Positions 1 through 9,724 of a DNA stretch of 34,699 bases are shown here, piece after piece. Location of the stretch: assembly GCA_038227745.1 (NCBI GenBank), contig JBBRPS010000011.1, forward strand, positions 1 through 34,699, given 5' to 3'. Under the pieces are notes generated by a model that saw nothing but the letters and a program-made list of their open reading frames with translations, did not search any database and had not been told where the DNA came from. The stretch is from DASPXY01 sp038227745. Lineage in GTDB: Bacteria; Planctomycetota; Planctomycetia; Gemmatales; Gemmataceae. Positions within the stretch are counted from its first letter, which is position 1; each line of letters begins with the position of its first letter. Position numbers and translations under genes: made by a program.

Positions 1-97
1 CAGATCCCGCTACGCGGGGGGCGAGCGGGTGAGCCAGATCCGCTGCGCGGGGCCCGCGCTCGCCCCCGCGTAGCGGGATCTGGCTCACCGCTCGCGG
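1..97. repeat. Inverted-pair palindromic repeat, family A (cut by window edge)
   Basis: Positions 1-26 and 58-82 are near-perfect inverted copies (one base different) built around the small palindrome CCCGC-TAC-GCGGG. A further variant copy lies between them at about 34-52. The same unit, including the flanking CGGCTAAACG end, recurs at 9509-9617. It lies directly downstream of the isocitrate dehydrogenase stop codon and could fold into a strong hairpin. The element probably continues to the left of the window. Confidence 0.8.
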
Positions 98-1096
98 CTA
101 AACGAGGTTCGCGATCAACTGTTCGGTGAGGGAGGCGGTGTTGCCGTCGCCGCCGAGGTCGCGCGTCAGGCCGCGCTTCGCTTCCAGGGTACGCACCACC
201 GACGCCTCGATGCGCTTCGCCGCCTGCGCCTGGCCGATGTGCTCCAGCAGCAGCGCCGCGGAGCGCAGCAGCGCGATCGGGTTCGCGAGCCCTTTGCCGG
301 CGAGGTCGGGGGCGCTGCCGTGGACCGCCTCGAACACCGCGTAGCGGACGCCGATGTTCGCCCCGGGCACCAATCCCAGGCCGCCCACCAGCCCCGCACA
401 CAGGTCGCTGATCACGTCGCCGAACAGGTTCTCCATCACCAGGACGTCGAACCGCGTCGGGTCGAGCGCGAGCTGCAGGCAGAGCGTATCGACGTGGGTC
501 TCCTCGAACTCGAGGAACGGGTAGTCGTCGGCGACGGCGCGGGCGGTGTCGAGGAACAGGCCGTCGCTCATGGGCAGGACGTCGGCCTTGTGGCAGAAGG
601 TGACGCGGCGGCGGCCCTGGTGGCGGGCCAGCTCGAAGGCGTAGCGGACGATGCGCTCGGCGGCGCTGCGCGTGATGATGCGCAGCCCCTCGACCACGCC
701 GGGGACGACGTAGTGCTCGAGGCCGGAGTACAGGCCCTCGGTGTTCTCGCGGACGACGACGATGTCCACATCCTTGTAAGGGAGGGTGATGCCGGGCAGG
801 GTGCGCACGGGGCGGACGCTGGCGTACAGGTCGAGGCCCTGGCGGAGGCGGACGTTGATGGAGCGGAAGCCCTCGCCGATGGGCGTGGTGCAAGGGCCTT
901 TCAGGGCGACGCGGTGCTTGCGGATGAGGTCGAGGGTGGCCGCGGGGAGGGGGTCGCCGAACTTCTCCATGGCGCCGACGCCGGCGTGGGCCTCGACCCA
1001 GTCGATGCGGGCGCCGGCGGCGGCGACGACGGCCTGGGTGGCCGCCATGACCTCGGGGCCGATGCCGTCGCCGGCGATCTTGACAACGGGTGTCAC
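98..1096 (-). CDS. Isocitrate/isopropylmalate dehydrogenase family, probably NAD-dependent isocitrate dehydrogenase
   Basis: 332 residues from a GTG start at 1096; the reading frame stays open further upstream, but that part crosses a repeat and does not resemble the family. The enzyme would oxidatively decarboxylate isocitrate to 2-oxoglutarate in the cytoplasm. Visible motifs are the N-terminal GDGIGPEV (9-16), the substrate loop RSINVRLRQGLDLYASVRPV (78-97), catalytic Tyr123 in NTEGLYSG, catalytic Lys170 in CHKADVL, and metal-binding Asp227/Asp231 in NLFGDVISDL. The segment HGSAPDLAG near 259-267 has Asp where NADP enzymes carry Lys/Tyr, so NAD is the expected cofactor. The serine in the substrate loop favours isocitrate over isopropylmalate; homoisocitrate or tartrate relatives are less likely. 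A weak CAGGA lies 10 bases before the start. The gene is third in a minus-strand row after mutL, but a 274-base gap with two hairpins makes co-transcription uncertain. Confidence 0.88.
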   Translation of the reverse strand: MTPVVKIAGDGIGPEVMAATQAVVAAAGARIDWVEAHAGVGAMEKFGDPLPAATLDLIRKHRVALKGPCTTPIGEGFRSINVRLRQGLDLYASVRPVRTLPGITLPYKDVDIVVVRENTEGLYSGLEHYVVPGVVEGLRIITRSAAERIVRYAFELARHQGRRRVTFCHKADVLPMSDGLFLDTARAVADDYPFLEFEETHVDTLCLQLALDPTRFDVLVMENLFGDVISDLCAGLVGGLGLVPGANIGVRYAVFEAVHGSAPDLAGKGLANPIALLRSAALLLEHIGQAQAAKRIEASVVRTLEAKRGLTRDLGGDGNTASLTEQLIANLV

Positions 1097-1166
1097 GGTG
1101 TCCGGTCCTGCAAGGGAGGGTCGGGAGAGACTGTGGGCACTGTCCAGTGTAGCGGCAGATTTGCGG

Positions 1167-1196
1167 AAAGCCCACCCGTTGCAACGGGTGGGCTTT
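1167..1196. repeat. Perfect 30-bp palindrome
   Basis: The halves AAAGCCCACCCGTTG and CAACGGGTGGGCTTT are exact reverse complements with no loop. It sits between mutL and the dehydrogenase gene. It could act as a terminator-like hairpin, but no long T-run follows on either strand. Confidence 0.85.
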
Positions 1197-1207
1197 GGGG
1201 GAGACGG

Positions 1208-1346
1208 CTTTGGAGTGCGGCGCTCGGCGCCGCTTTCTCTCTTTCTTTTTTTGCTCGCGGGCCTTGGAGGGCAGAAAAGAAAGAGAGAAAGCCTTGGAGG
1301 GCAGAAAAGAAAGAGAGAAAGCGGCGCCGAGCGCCGCACTCCAAAG
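1208..1346. repeat. Inverted repeat (39-bp arms) enclosing a 30-bp tandem duplication
   Basis: The arms 1208-1246 and 1308-1346 are perfect reverse complements, each with an inner palindrome GCGGCGC-TCG-GCGCCGC followed by a pyrimidine-rich tract. Positions 1261-1290 and 1291-1320 are identical 30-base direct repeats, the second running into the right arm. The element ends 24 bases after the mutL stop codon. No transposase is present. Confidence 0.9.
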
Positions 1347-1370
1347 CGCGCCGTCCGCTTGCAGGTGGTC

Positions 1371-3167
1371 TCAGATGCGGCGGAACTGCCGGTCGAGGTC
1401 GTGCCGGCTGAACAGCAGCGCCGTCGGCCGGCCGTGGGGGCAGTGGTGCGTGTCGTTGGCCAGCTCGCGCTGGGCGATGAGCGCACTGATCTCCTCCGGC
1501 GTCAGCGGGTCGCCGGCCCGCACCGCGGCATGGCAGGCCATGAGACTCAGCAGATCGTTGAAGAGCTGTTCGCGCGTCGGCGGGCGGTCCTTGCTGGCCA
1601 GGTGATCGACGACGGCCTTGAGGATCGCCTGTGGCGGCCGGTTGCCGAGGATGGCGGGGTAACTGGTGACGAGGAGCGTGTTGCCGCCGAACGCCTCGAC
1701 GCCCAGGCCCAGATCGGCGAGGGCGGCCCGGTGCTCCAGCGCCCGCGCGGCCTGTTCGGCGGTGACCTCGACCGGCTCGGGGATCAGGAGCGGCTGCGCC
1801 TCCAGGGTGCCGTTGCCGATGCGGCGCTTGAGGTGCTCGAACAGGATACGCTCGTGCAGGGCGTGCTGGTCGATGACGAGCATGCCCTCGGCCGTCTCCA
1901 GCACGAGGTAGGCGTTGTGCAGCTGGATCGCCTTCACGGGTGCCGCCAGCGCTCGCGAGACGGCGGCCTGCTCCTGCGGCGGCGCGGCGGGCGCGGGGCC
2001 CGGCGGCGGAGCGCCCACGGGAGCGGGCGGGCTCGGCGGGGCAGGGAACACCGGCGGCGCGGTGAGCGGCGTGTAGCCGGGCGCGACGCGCGGCTCGAAC
2101 CACGGCAGCGATTCCTGCGGCGCCGGCACCGCCTGCGGGGCGTCGAGCGTGGACGTCACCTTCAGGCGAGCCGTGAGGTTCTCGGCGCTGAGGCGTTGCC
2201 GCACGGCCCCGTGGACGAGGCTGTACAGGGCGTGGCCGTTGCGGAAGCGCACCTCGGACTTGGTCGGGTGGACGTTGACGTCCACCTCGTCGGGCGGCAG
2301 CTCGAGGAAGAGGAACGCGACGGCATGGCGGCCGGTCATGAGCAGGCCGCGGTAGGCCTCCTGCAGGGCGTGGCCGAGGCTGCGGTCGCGGATCCAGCGG
2401 CCGTTGACGAACAGGTACTGCATCTTGGCGTTGCCGCGCTCGACGGCCGGGTCGGCGATGTAGCCGCGCAGCGTGGCGGTTCCCTGATCGACGTCCAGCG
2501 GGTAGAGGCGGTCGCGCACCTCGGCGCCGAAGAACAGGCCGAGACGGTCGAGCAGGCCCGCAGTCGCCGGCACCTCGTAGACCTGCTTGCCGTTGTGCCG
2601 CAGCGTCAGGTGCAGCTGCGGGTGGGCGAGCGCGAGGCGCGTGAACGTCTCGCACAGGTGGCCCATCTCGGTGGTCGTGGTGCGCAGGAATTTGCGACGC
2701 ACGGGGGTGTTGAAGAACAGGTGGCGCACCTCGATGCGCGTGCCGGGCGAGCCGTTCCAGGCGCGGACGGGGGACAGGTCGCCGCCGTGGCAGCTCAGCT
2801 CGGCGCCGCAGGGCTGGTCGGGCGGGCGCGACTGCAGCGTCACCTGCGCGACGCCGCCGATCGACGCCAGGGCCTCGCCGCGGAAGCCGAGCGTGGTGAT
2901 GCGGAACAGGTCGTCGGCGGTGGTCAGTTTGCTGGTGGCGTGGCTGGCGAAGGCCAGGGGCAGGTCATCGGGCGCGATGCCGCAGCCATCGTCCACGACG
3001 CGGATCAGGTCGGCGCCGCCCTGCTCGACCTCGACGTCGAGGCGCGTGCTGCCGGCGTCGATGCTGTTTTCGAGCAGCTCCTTGATGACGGACGCGGGCC
3101 GTTCGATGACCTCGCCGGCGGCGATCTTGGTGACGACGGAGTTCGGCAGTTGGCGGATGCGCGGCAT
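1371..3167 (-). CDS. mutL: DNA mismatch repair protein MutL (endonuclease type)
   Basis: 598 residues from the ATG at 3167, a normal length for bacterial MutL; the longer open frame upstream only adds repeat-derived sequence. The N-terminal GHKL ATPase shows NSIDAGST (34-41), DDGCGI (59-64), ATSKL (77-81) and GFRGEALASI (94-103). A Pro/Ala-rich linker follows, then the C-terminal dimerisation domain. That domain carries the metal-dependent nicking motif DQHA-x2-E-x4-E at about 433-444, plus ACHAAVRAGD (about 544) and CPHGRP (about 576). These are the marks of MutL proteins that nick DNA themselves, as in bacteria without MutH. It would couple MutS mismatch recognition to strand removal. A hairpin separates it from the response-regulator gene upstream. 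Identification is secure. Confidence 0.97.
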   Translation of the reverse strand: MPRIRQLPNSVVTKIAAGEVIERPASVIKELLENSIDAGSTRLDVEVEQGGADLIRVVDDGCGIAPDDLPLAFASHATSKLTTADDLFRITTLGFRGEALASIGGVAQVTLQSRPPDQPCGAELSCHGGDLSPVRAWNGSPGTRIEVRHLFFNTPVRRKFLRTTTTEMGHLCETFTRLALAHPQLHLTLRHNGKQVYEVPATAGLLDRLGLFFGAEVRDRLYPLDVDQGTATLRGYIADPAVERGNAKMQYLFVNGRWIRDRSLGHALQEAYRGLLMTGRHAVAFLFLELPPDEVDVNVHPTKSEVRFRNGHALYSLVHGAVRQRLSAENLTARLKVTSTLDAPQAVPAPQESLPWFEPRVAPGYTPLTAPPVFPAPPSPPAPVGAPPPGPAPAAPPQEQAAVSRALAAPVKAIQLHNAYLVLETAEGMLVIDQHALHERILFEHLKRRIGNGTLEAQPLLIPEPVEVTAEQAARALEHRAALADLGLGVEAFGGNTLLVTSYPAILGNRPPQAILKAVVDHLASKDRPPTREQLFNDLLSLMACHAAVRAGDPLTPEEISALIAQRELANDTHHCPHGRPTALLFSRHDLDRQFRRI

Positions 3168-3192
3168 GAGGGAAACCACGGAAAAATGGCCA

Positions 3193-3241
3193 GGCGAACG
3201 GCCGGCGTGAGCCGGCTGGTAGGAGCGACGTACCAGCCGGC

Positions 3242-3259
<18 letters not shown>
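3193..3259. repeat. Perfect 29-bp inverted repeat overlapping a gene end
   Basis: The arms 3193-3221 and 3231-3259 are exact reverse complements around a 9-base loop (GGAGCGACG). Each arm contains the inner palindrome GCCGGC-GTGA-GCCGGC. The right arm supplies the last codons (GERPA) and the TGA stop of the response-regulator gene, and the left arm lies 26 bases upstream of the mutL start. It may act as an attenuator or terminator between the two genes. Confidence 0.9.
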
Positions 3260-4798
<1,539 letters not shown>

Positions 4799-4853
4799 GC
4801 CGCTATTGTATCTCGCCCCCGCGAGCGGCACAAAGGCCGCCTCGGACAGGATG

Positions 4854-4907
4854 GTGGGGCAAGTTGGTAACTTGCCTGAGCGACGGCAAGTTACCAACTT
4901 GCCCCAC
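4854..4907. repeat. Perfect 23-bp inverted repeat
   Basis: The arms 4854-4876 and 4885-4907 are exact reverse complements with an 8-base loop (TGAGCGAC). Each arm has the inner palindrome GGCAAGTT-GGT-AACTTGCC. It lies in the 298-base gap between the divergent response-regulator and HD-GYP genes, so it is not placed as a terminator of either one. Confidence 0.9.
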
Positions 4908-5096
4908 AGGCCTGTCCCCCGGCTCTTGGCGCTCTCGAAGCGCCAGGCCGCAAACGCGCCGACGAGATCGTTAAAGTCGCTGCGACCGGCAAACCGATGC
5001 TACACGGACATTTCAACCACCCAGGACCGGAAGACCTCTTCGGCGCCGACGCGGGACAAATCTTCAGCGCGACGGGGCCTTCCCGGGGAGCGAGGC

Positions 5097-6536
5097 ATGA
5101 GCGAAACCCAGGTGCTGCTGAGCAAGATCGCCGCCCTGCGCCAACGGCTGGAACAGGCGCAGGGCCTCATCAAGGACGCCGGCTCCGCCGCCGCGTCGCT
5201 GCTGGAGCGCGGGGCGCCCGCCGACCCCGTCGCCGCCCTCGAATTCAAGGTCGCCGCCGGCGCCCGGCAGACCTCCCTGCTCGACACCGCCCTGCGACAG
5301 CTCCCGTCCGGCGGTGACGGGGCTGCCCTGCCGGCGCAGCTCACGGCACGAGCGGCGCGGCTGCTGAAGCGCACCGGCGAGATGCTCGGGCAACTGCGGA
5401 CCCTCGGCGACGACCCTCTGGTGCAGGGCGACGGCGGCGAGCCGCTGGCGACGCTGTACCGCGAGACGGCGGCGATGACTGACACCGTCCTGCGCACCGT
5501 CCAGGCTTTCCCGGAGGCGCCGAGTGCGCAGATCCGCCTGTGCGAGGGGCTGGAGGTGATTCTCGCCCTCGTCGCCGACCGGCTGGCTGCCCTCCACAGC
5601 ACAGTCGGCCTGCGCCGCCGAGAGCAAAACCGCATCGACACGTTCGCCGAACTGCTGACCGCGCTGGCCTCCGGGACGGAGATGGACCTCAAACCGTTCA
5701 CGGCCCTGGCGGAGGGCGTTTTCGAGAGCGCCCAGCAGGCGCAGCCGTTGCGCTTCCTGAGTGCTGCGGCGGAGGACCGTGCGCGTTACGTGGCGTGCCA
5801 CGGCCTGATGACGGCCCAGGTCATTGCCCGGTTGACGCGGCACGACGCGGAGTGGCGCGGCCGGCCGCTGGAGCCGATCCTGGCCGCGCTGCTGCACGAC
5901 GTCGGCATGATGAACGTGCCGGTCGCCGTGCTCGCCAAGCCCGGCGCGCTCGACGACGCCGAGCGGCGCGTGATCGAGACCCACCCGGCCCTTGGAGCGG
6001 AGCACGTGGCGCGCCTGGCGCCTGTGGCGTCCTGGCTGGTCGAGGCCACGGCCGGTCACCACGAGCGCCTCGACGGCACCGGCTACCCCAACGGGCTGCG
6101 CGACGCCCAGCTGCGGCCGCTGGTACGCTTGCTGGCGGTGTGCGACGTCTACGCGGCGTTGATGTCGCCGCGGCCGTACCGTGCCGCCCTGGAGACGCGC
6201 ACCGCCCTGACCGACACGCTCCTGGCCGCGGAGAAGGGGGCGCTGGACCGCCACCAGGCCGAGCGGTTGCTGCAGCTGGCGTTCTACCCGCCCGGCTCGG
6301 TGGTGGAGCTGGCGGACGGCGCCGTCGGGGTCGTCGTTGCGACGCACGCCGGCCGGCGCGACCTGAGCACCCCCGCGCGGCCGGTGGTGGCGCTGCTGAC
6401 CGACCCGCAGGGCCAGCCGCTGCCGGTGCCGGCTTATGTGGATCTCGCGGAATGCGAGGGCCGCAGCGTCCTGCGCGGCCTGGCGGCCGATCAGCGCCGC
6501 GAGTTGCTCGGCAAACGCTATCCGGAATGGATTTGA
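5097..6536 (+). CDS. HD-GYP domain protein (putative cyclic-di-GMP phosphodiesterase)
   Basis: 479 residues; the ATG at 5097 follows a GGGGAG and a GAGG, and begins MSETQVLLSK. The N-terminal half has no domain I recognise and is largely helical, with Leu/Ala/Arg-rich stretches that may be coiled coil. The HD-GYP domain occupies about 230-420, with His267-Asp268 (LLHDVGM), HHE at 321-323 and DGTGYPNGL just after, the full signature of the family. HD-GYP proteins hydrolyse cyclic-di-GMP to pGpG or GMP using a di- or tri-metal site. No receiver or PAS domain and no membrane segment is evident, so the input signal is unknown. It is divergent from the sigma-54 regulator gene, and a regulatory link is possible but not shown. 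Activity on other cyclic dinucleotides cannot be excluded. Confidence 0.9.
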   Translation: MSETQVLLSKIAALRQRLEQAQGLIKDAGSAAASLLERGAPADPVAALEFKVAAGARQTSLLDTALRQLPSGGDGAALPAQLTARAARLLKRTGEMLGQLRTLGDDPLVQGDGGEPLATLYRETAAMTDTVLRTVQAFPEAPSAQIRLCEGLEVILALVADRLAALHSTVGLRRREQNRIDTFAELLTALASGTEMDLKPFTALAEGVFESAQQAQPLRFLSAAAEDRARYVACHGLMTAQVIARLTRHDAEWRGRPLEPILAALLHDVGMMNVPVAVLAKPGALDDAERRVIETHPALGAEHVARLAPVASWLVEATAGHHERLDGTGYPNGLRDAQLRPLVRLLAVCDVYAALMSPRPYRAALETRTALTDTLLAAEKGALDRHQAERLLQLAFYPPGSVVELADGAVGVVVATHAGRRDLSTPARPVVALLTDPQGQPLPVPAYVDLAECEGRSVLRGLAADQRRELLGKRYPEWI

Positions 6537-6720
6537 ACAAGGGACCCTCGCTTGCGCTTCGGGCTTGGATGGGCGGGAGGGGGCACACAAGAACAAGGGA
6601 TCCTCGCTTGCGCTTCGGGCTTGGATGGGCGGGAGGGGGCACACCAGCCCGACGCGCCAGCGAGGGAGGTCCCCCGCCGGAGGGGGCACACAAGCCCGAC
6701 GCGCAAGCGAGGGACTTGTA
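6535..6720. repeat. 56-bp tandem repeat with inverted partial copies, family F
   Basis: Two copies of a 56-base unit lie head to tail (6535-6590 and 6591-6646) and differ at about two positions. The unit contains CCTCGCTTGCGCTTCGGGC. Two shorter copies of the opposite orientation follow at 6647-6667 and 6693-6713 (GCCCGACGCG-C/A-AGCGAGGGA). The array starts inside the stop codon of the HD-GYP gene and ends just before the ribosome-binding site of the CPBP protease gene. Related CCCTCGCTCGCG sequences occur at 9319-9357 and 29153-29205. Confidence 0.8.
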
Positions 6721-6734
6721 GGGGGGAGGCCTGG

Positions 6735-7469
6735 ATGGCCGCGGGCAATGGGAACTATCTGGCGGCGGCGCGTCACCCCTGGGCGTGCGTGCTATTCGTG
6801 CTGCCGTTGCTCGCCGTCTACGAGGTCGGCGTCGTCGCCGCGCGCCCGGCGGCCCAGGACTCCTGCCGCAACGGGGCCGACCTGTGGCTGCGTCGCTCGC
6901 TCGGGCACATCGGCCTGGCCCAGTGGTACTGGGCGCCGCTGCTGCTGACCGTGCTCCTGCTCGGCTGGGCCTGGCTGCGCCGCCGCGACCGGCCCGGCGA
7001 GTTCGTCGGCGTCTGGCTCGGCATGGTGCTGGAGAGCGCCGTCTTCGCCGTCGGACTGTGGGGGAGTTGTCACGTCCTGTTTCCGCTCCTGGAGGGGGCA
7101 GGCGTGCAGGTGCCGGCCGGCTCGGAGTGCGACCCCGGCGTCGAGCAGATCATCAGCTTCATCGGCGCCGGCATCTACGAGGAGACGCTGTTCCGCCTGC
7201 TGCTGTTCTCGGCGCTCGCGTGGCTGCTGCGGCAGGCCGAGTTCCCCAGGCCGGGGGCACTGGCGCTGGCCGGGTCGCTCTCCGCCCTGCTCTTCTCGCT
7301 GGCGCACCATATCGGGCCGCAGGGCGAGCTGTTCAACGGCCAGGTCTTCCTCTTCCGCACCCTCGCGGGGCTGTATTTCGCGGCGCTGTACTACTGCCGC
7401 GGCTTCGGCGTCGCCGTCGGCGCCCACGCGGGGTACGACGTACTCGTCGGCATCCTGCTCGAAGCGTGA
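6735..7469 (+). CDS. CPBP (CAAX/Abi) family intramembrane metalloprotease
   Basis: 244 residues; the ATG at 6735 follows GGGGGAGG. It is a polytopic membrane protein with about six hydrophobic segments (for example WACVLFVLPLLAVYEV near the N-terminus). The family motifs are Glu149-Glu150 in YEETLFR, then FSLAHH near 190, and HAGYD near 230, which form the metal site of CPBP proteases related to Rce1 and bacteriocin-immunity proteins. Its natural substrate cannot be read from the sequence, and CPBP members range from prenyl-protein proteases to regulators without known substrate. The final 79 bases overlap the 3' end of the convergent glycosyltransferase gene. The repeat array upstream separates it from the HD-GYP gene, although they could still be read together. 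Confidence 0.87.
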   Translation: MAAGNGNYLAAARHPWACVLFVLPLLAVYEVGVVAARPAAQDSCRNGADLWLRRSLGHIGLAQWYWAPLLLTVLLLGWAWLRRRDRPGEFVGVWLGMVLESAVFAVGLWGSCHVLFPLLEGAGVQVPAGSECDPGVEQIISFIGAGIYEETLFRLLLFSALAWLLRQAEFPRPGALALAGSLSALLFSLAHHIGPQGELFNGQVFLFRTLAGLYFAALYYCRGFGVAVGAHAGYDVLVGILLEA

Positions 7470-9208
7470 GGCGGACCGAGGCCCAGCTGGGCCGCGCCGG
7501 TGGTGGGCACGAAATCCGCAGAGACGCGGTAGACGTTGAGCGCGACGCGCGGGCCGCAGCAGTGGACCAGCGGAACCGTGCCGCCGTAATAGCAGCACAC
7601 CGTTCGCAACGGGACGCCGTCCGTCACGGTTACGCGCCCCACGAGCCGCAGCGGGGCGCCGTCCGTCCCGAGCCATTGCTGTGCACGGGGAGACTCGGGG
7701 ACGACCAGCCAGTCACCGGCGCGCAGCCGCGAGCTGTCCAGCACGACCTCCTTGAAGCCGGCGCGCGCGGCGTAGAAATGGAAGCCCCACGTGCCGGCGT
7801 ACCAGGTCGCCGCGTTCGCGGCGGTGCTCACCCGCCTCACTGCCAGCTCCGTCGCCCGCCGCTCCGCCACCGCCTCGCGGAGGTCCACGGCGTAGAAGCT
7901 CAGTCCCAGCAGCACGCCGGCCGCGGTGACGGCCGCCACCCGCCCGGAGCACTCGCGGCGGCGACAGGTGCGCGCCGCCAGCCGGCCGACGAGCAGAGTC
8001 GCCACCAGGACCATCCCGATCACGCGCCGCGCCGCCGGGAACGGCGTCAGCACGAAGTACGCCCCCACCTCCATCGCCAGCCACAGCACCAGGAACCACT
8101 CGGTCCGGCGCGGCGGCGCAGTCAGAGCGAAGGACGCGAGGCTCCCGGGTGTACCCGGAGTCAACCTTGCCGCAGGCCCGCGCCGGAGCAGTCGCCTGGC
8201 CACCGCCGTCAGTGTCGCGAGCAGGAGCAGCCCCAGCAAACGGCAGACGGGGCCACTTACTTCCATCCCCGTGCCGCCGTCCTGTCCCGGTACACAGGCC
8301 GTGAGGACGTAACCGGTTAGCGCCGCCGCCCCGGCGATGAACACGACTTGTCCCGAGAAGCCCAGGGCCGCCAACCCGAGCAGTGCGGTCGCTGGCGCCA
8401 GCCCGCCCGCCACGTTCAGCATGGCCCGGAAGAGCGGGCCGACACGGTCCAGCAGCGGCTCGCCCGGCTGCGCCAGGTTGCACAGCAAATGCGACTGCCC
8501 GTGCCGCACGGCGACGAACACCTCCCAGCCCGCGAACAGCAGCAGGGCCACGCCGGCCGCGAGGATTCCCAGCCGCAGTCGCCGGAACAGCGTTCCGTAC
8601 AGAAGCAGCAAGGGCGGCGTCACGACGGCGGTGTACTTCGTCTGCATCGCCAGCCCCGCGATCGCGCCGGCCAGGAGGGCGGTCCGCGCGCTTCCACGGT
8701 CCGCGGCGCGCAGGAACAGGGCCAGGGCACAGAGGCTCAGGCTCAGGGCCGGCACGTCGAGCATCAGGTTGAAGGCGGGCAGCAGCCACGGCGACAGCAC
8801 GATCAGCAGGAGCAGCCGGCCTTCCAGTCCGCGCGCGAACCGGCGCAGCAGGGCGCGCAGCGAGAAGACGAGGACCAGGGCGAACGGCAGCAGCCACAGC
8901 TTCCACAGGAACGGGCGGTCGCCGAACAGGTGCAGTGCGACGGCCCACCAGTACGGCAGCAGCGGCGGGGCCAGGATCTCGTTGGCGGGGCGGGGCCGTC
9001 CCTTCCAGACAAGCTCGAAGCCGTAGGGCGACAGGGGGGACCGGGCGGCCTGCGCGGCGTAGGAGTAAAACGCTGCGTCGTCGATGTGCAGCGGCTTGAG
9101 GCTGTTCAGCAGCGTGAAGAGGATGGCCAGCTCGGCGCACGGCAGGATCGGACGCGACCAGGGCTGCGGGCGGTTGGAGGCCTGGAGAGGTTGGGGAGCG
9201 GGGGTCAT
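7391..9208 (-). CDS. GT39-like polytopic membrane glycosyltransferase
   Basis: 605 residues from the ATG at 9208, chosen because GGAAAG lies a few bases upstream; an in-frame GTG at 9250 is an alternative. The protein has about ten or more hydrophobic helices. After the first helix it shows HIDDAAFYSYA, matching the acidic pair that PMT/ArnT/RgtA-type (GT-C) transferases carry in their first external loop. Enzymes of this group move sugars from polyprenyl-phosphate carriers to lipids or proteins on the outer face of the membrane; donor and acceptor are unknown here. The C-terminal third is mostly soluble. The stop codon lies inside the convergent CPBP gene (79-base overlap), and the last 25 or so residues look unstructured, so an ancestral earlier stop may have been lost. 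Confidence 0.8.
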   Translation of the reverse strand: MTPAPQPLQASNRPQPWSRPILPCAELAILFTLLNSLKPLHIDDAAFYSYAAQAARSPLSPYGFELVWKGRPRPANEILAPPLLPYWWAVALHLFGDRPFLWKLWLLPFALVLVFSLRALLRRFARGLEGRLLLLIVLSPWLLPAFNLMLDVPALSLSLCALALFLRAADRGSARTALLAGAIAGLAMQTKYTAVVTPPLLLLYGTLFRRLRLGILAAGVALLLFAGWEVFVAVRHGQSHLLCNLAQPGEPLLDRVGPLFRAMLNVAGGLAPATALLGLAALGFSGQVVFIAGAAALTGYVLTACVPGQDGGTGMEVSGPVCRLLGLLLLATLTAVARRLLRRGPAARLTPGTPGSLASFALTAPPRRTEWFLVLWLAMEVGAYFVLTPFPAARRVIGMVLVATLLVGRLAARTCRRRECSGRVAAVTAAGVLLGLSFYAVDLREAVAERRATELAVRRVSTAANAATWYAGTWGFHFYAARAGFKEVVLDSSRLRAGDWLVVPESPRAQQWLGTDGAPLRLVGRVTVTDGVPLRTVCCYYGGTVPLVHCCGPRVALNVYRVSADFVPTTGAAQLGLGPPHASSRMPTSTSYPAWAPTATPKPRQ

Positions 9209-9318
9209 GGGCTTTCCGTGCCAGGGGCCAGCGGGAACGGGCGTGGCCACCAGGGATAACCGAAACCACGGGCATGGGGCAAGAGGAAGAGATTACCGCG
9301 GCCATTCGGACCCCAGCC

Positions 9319-9357
9319 CGCAGCGCGAGCGGGGAGTGTCCCTCGCTCGCGCTGCGG
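9319..9357. repeat. Hairpin repeat, family F related
   Basis: The left arm CCGCAGCGCGAGCG-GGG and the right arm CCCTCGCTCGCGCTGCGG are inverted copies with one base missing on the left. The CCCTCGCTCGCG core matches the repeats near 29153-29205 and resembles those at 6535-6720. Confidence 0.75.
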
Positions 9358-9508
9358 CAAGAGCGGTTTGGGATTCGAGTGGGGGACTTATACCGAAGCG
9401 TCGGGTCGAGCTGGCGAGCTGCGAATTTTGCATTTTGATGGACAAGATCGCCAACATCGGGTACTTTTTCAGGTTCCTCGTACCTCGCGGCAGAAATGAG
9501 TGGCCGTT

Positions 9509-9617
9509 CGTTTAGCCGCGGTTGAGCCAGATCCGCTGCGCGGCCCCGCGTAGCGGGATCTGGCTCACCCGCTCGCCGCCCCCACGCAGCGGGATCTGGC
9601 TCAACCGCGGCTAAACG
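9509..9617. repeat. Inverted-pair palindromic repeat, family A (complete copy)
   Basis: The arms 9509-9540 and 9585-9617 are inverted copies of 32-33 bases with a single one-base difference. A third copy of the GCGGGATCTGGCTCA unit lies between them at about 9551-9568. The ends are CGTTTAGCCGCGG and CCGCGGCTAAACG. It is the same family as the element at 1-97. Confidence 0.85.
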
Positions 9618-9724
9618 GCTACAGATTTCCGCCGCCGTGTACTAGCCGAATTGTCGGGCTCAACGGCCTGACCGTCGAAGTTGTGCCTCGGTACGACCGC
9701 CACCCGCTTTCCGGGGGAGATACG

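Larger units (their letters stand above)
9209..9724. other. Intergenic region, 516 bases, no convincing gene
   Basis: This gap separates the divergent glycosyltransferase and DUF1501 genes. It holds two hairpin repeats (9319-9357 and 9509-9617) and a noticeably AT-richer stretch around 9420-9500, where promoters may lie, although I could not pick a convincing -35/-10 pair. The open frames here have no ribosome-binding site or recognisable protein. Confidence 0.6.

Noticed and set aside
6535..6646. Possible CRISPR-like direct repeats
   Set aside because: Only two copies, head to tail, with no spacers between them and no cas genes.
9084..9515. 143-codon open frame between glycosyltransferase and DUF1501 genes
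   Set aside because: It overlaps the start of the glycosyltransferase gene and a hairpin repeat; it has no family features.
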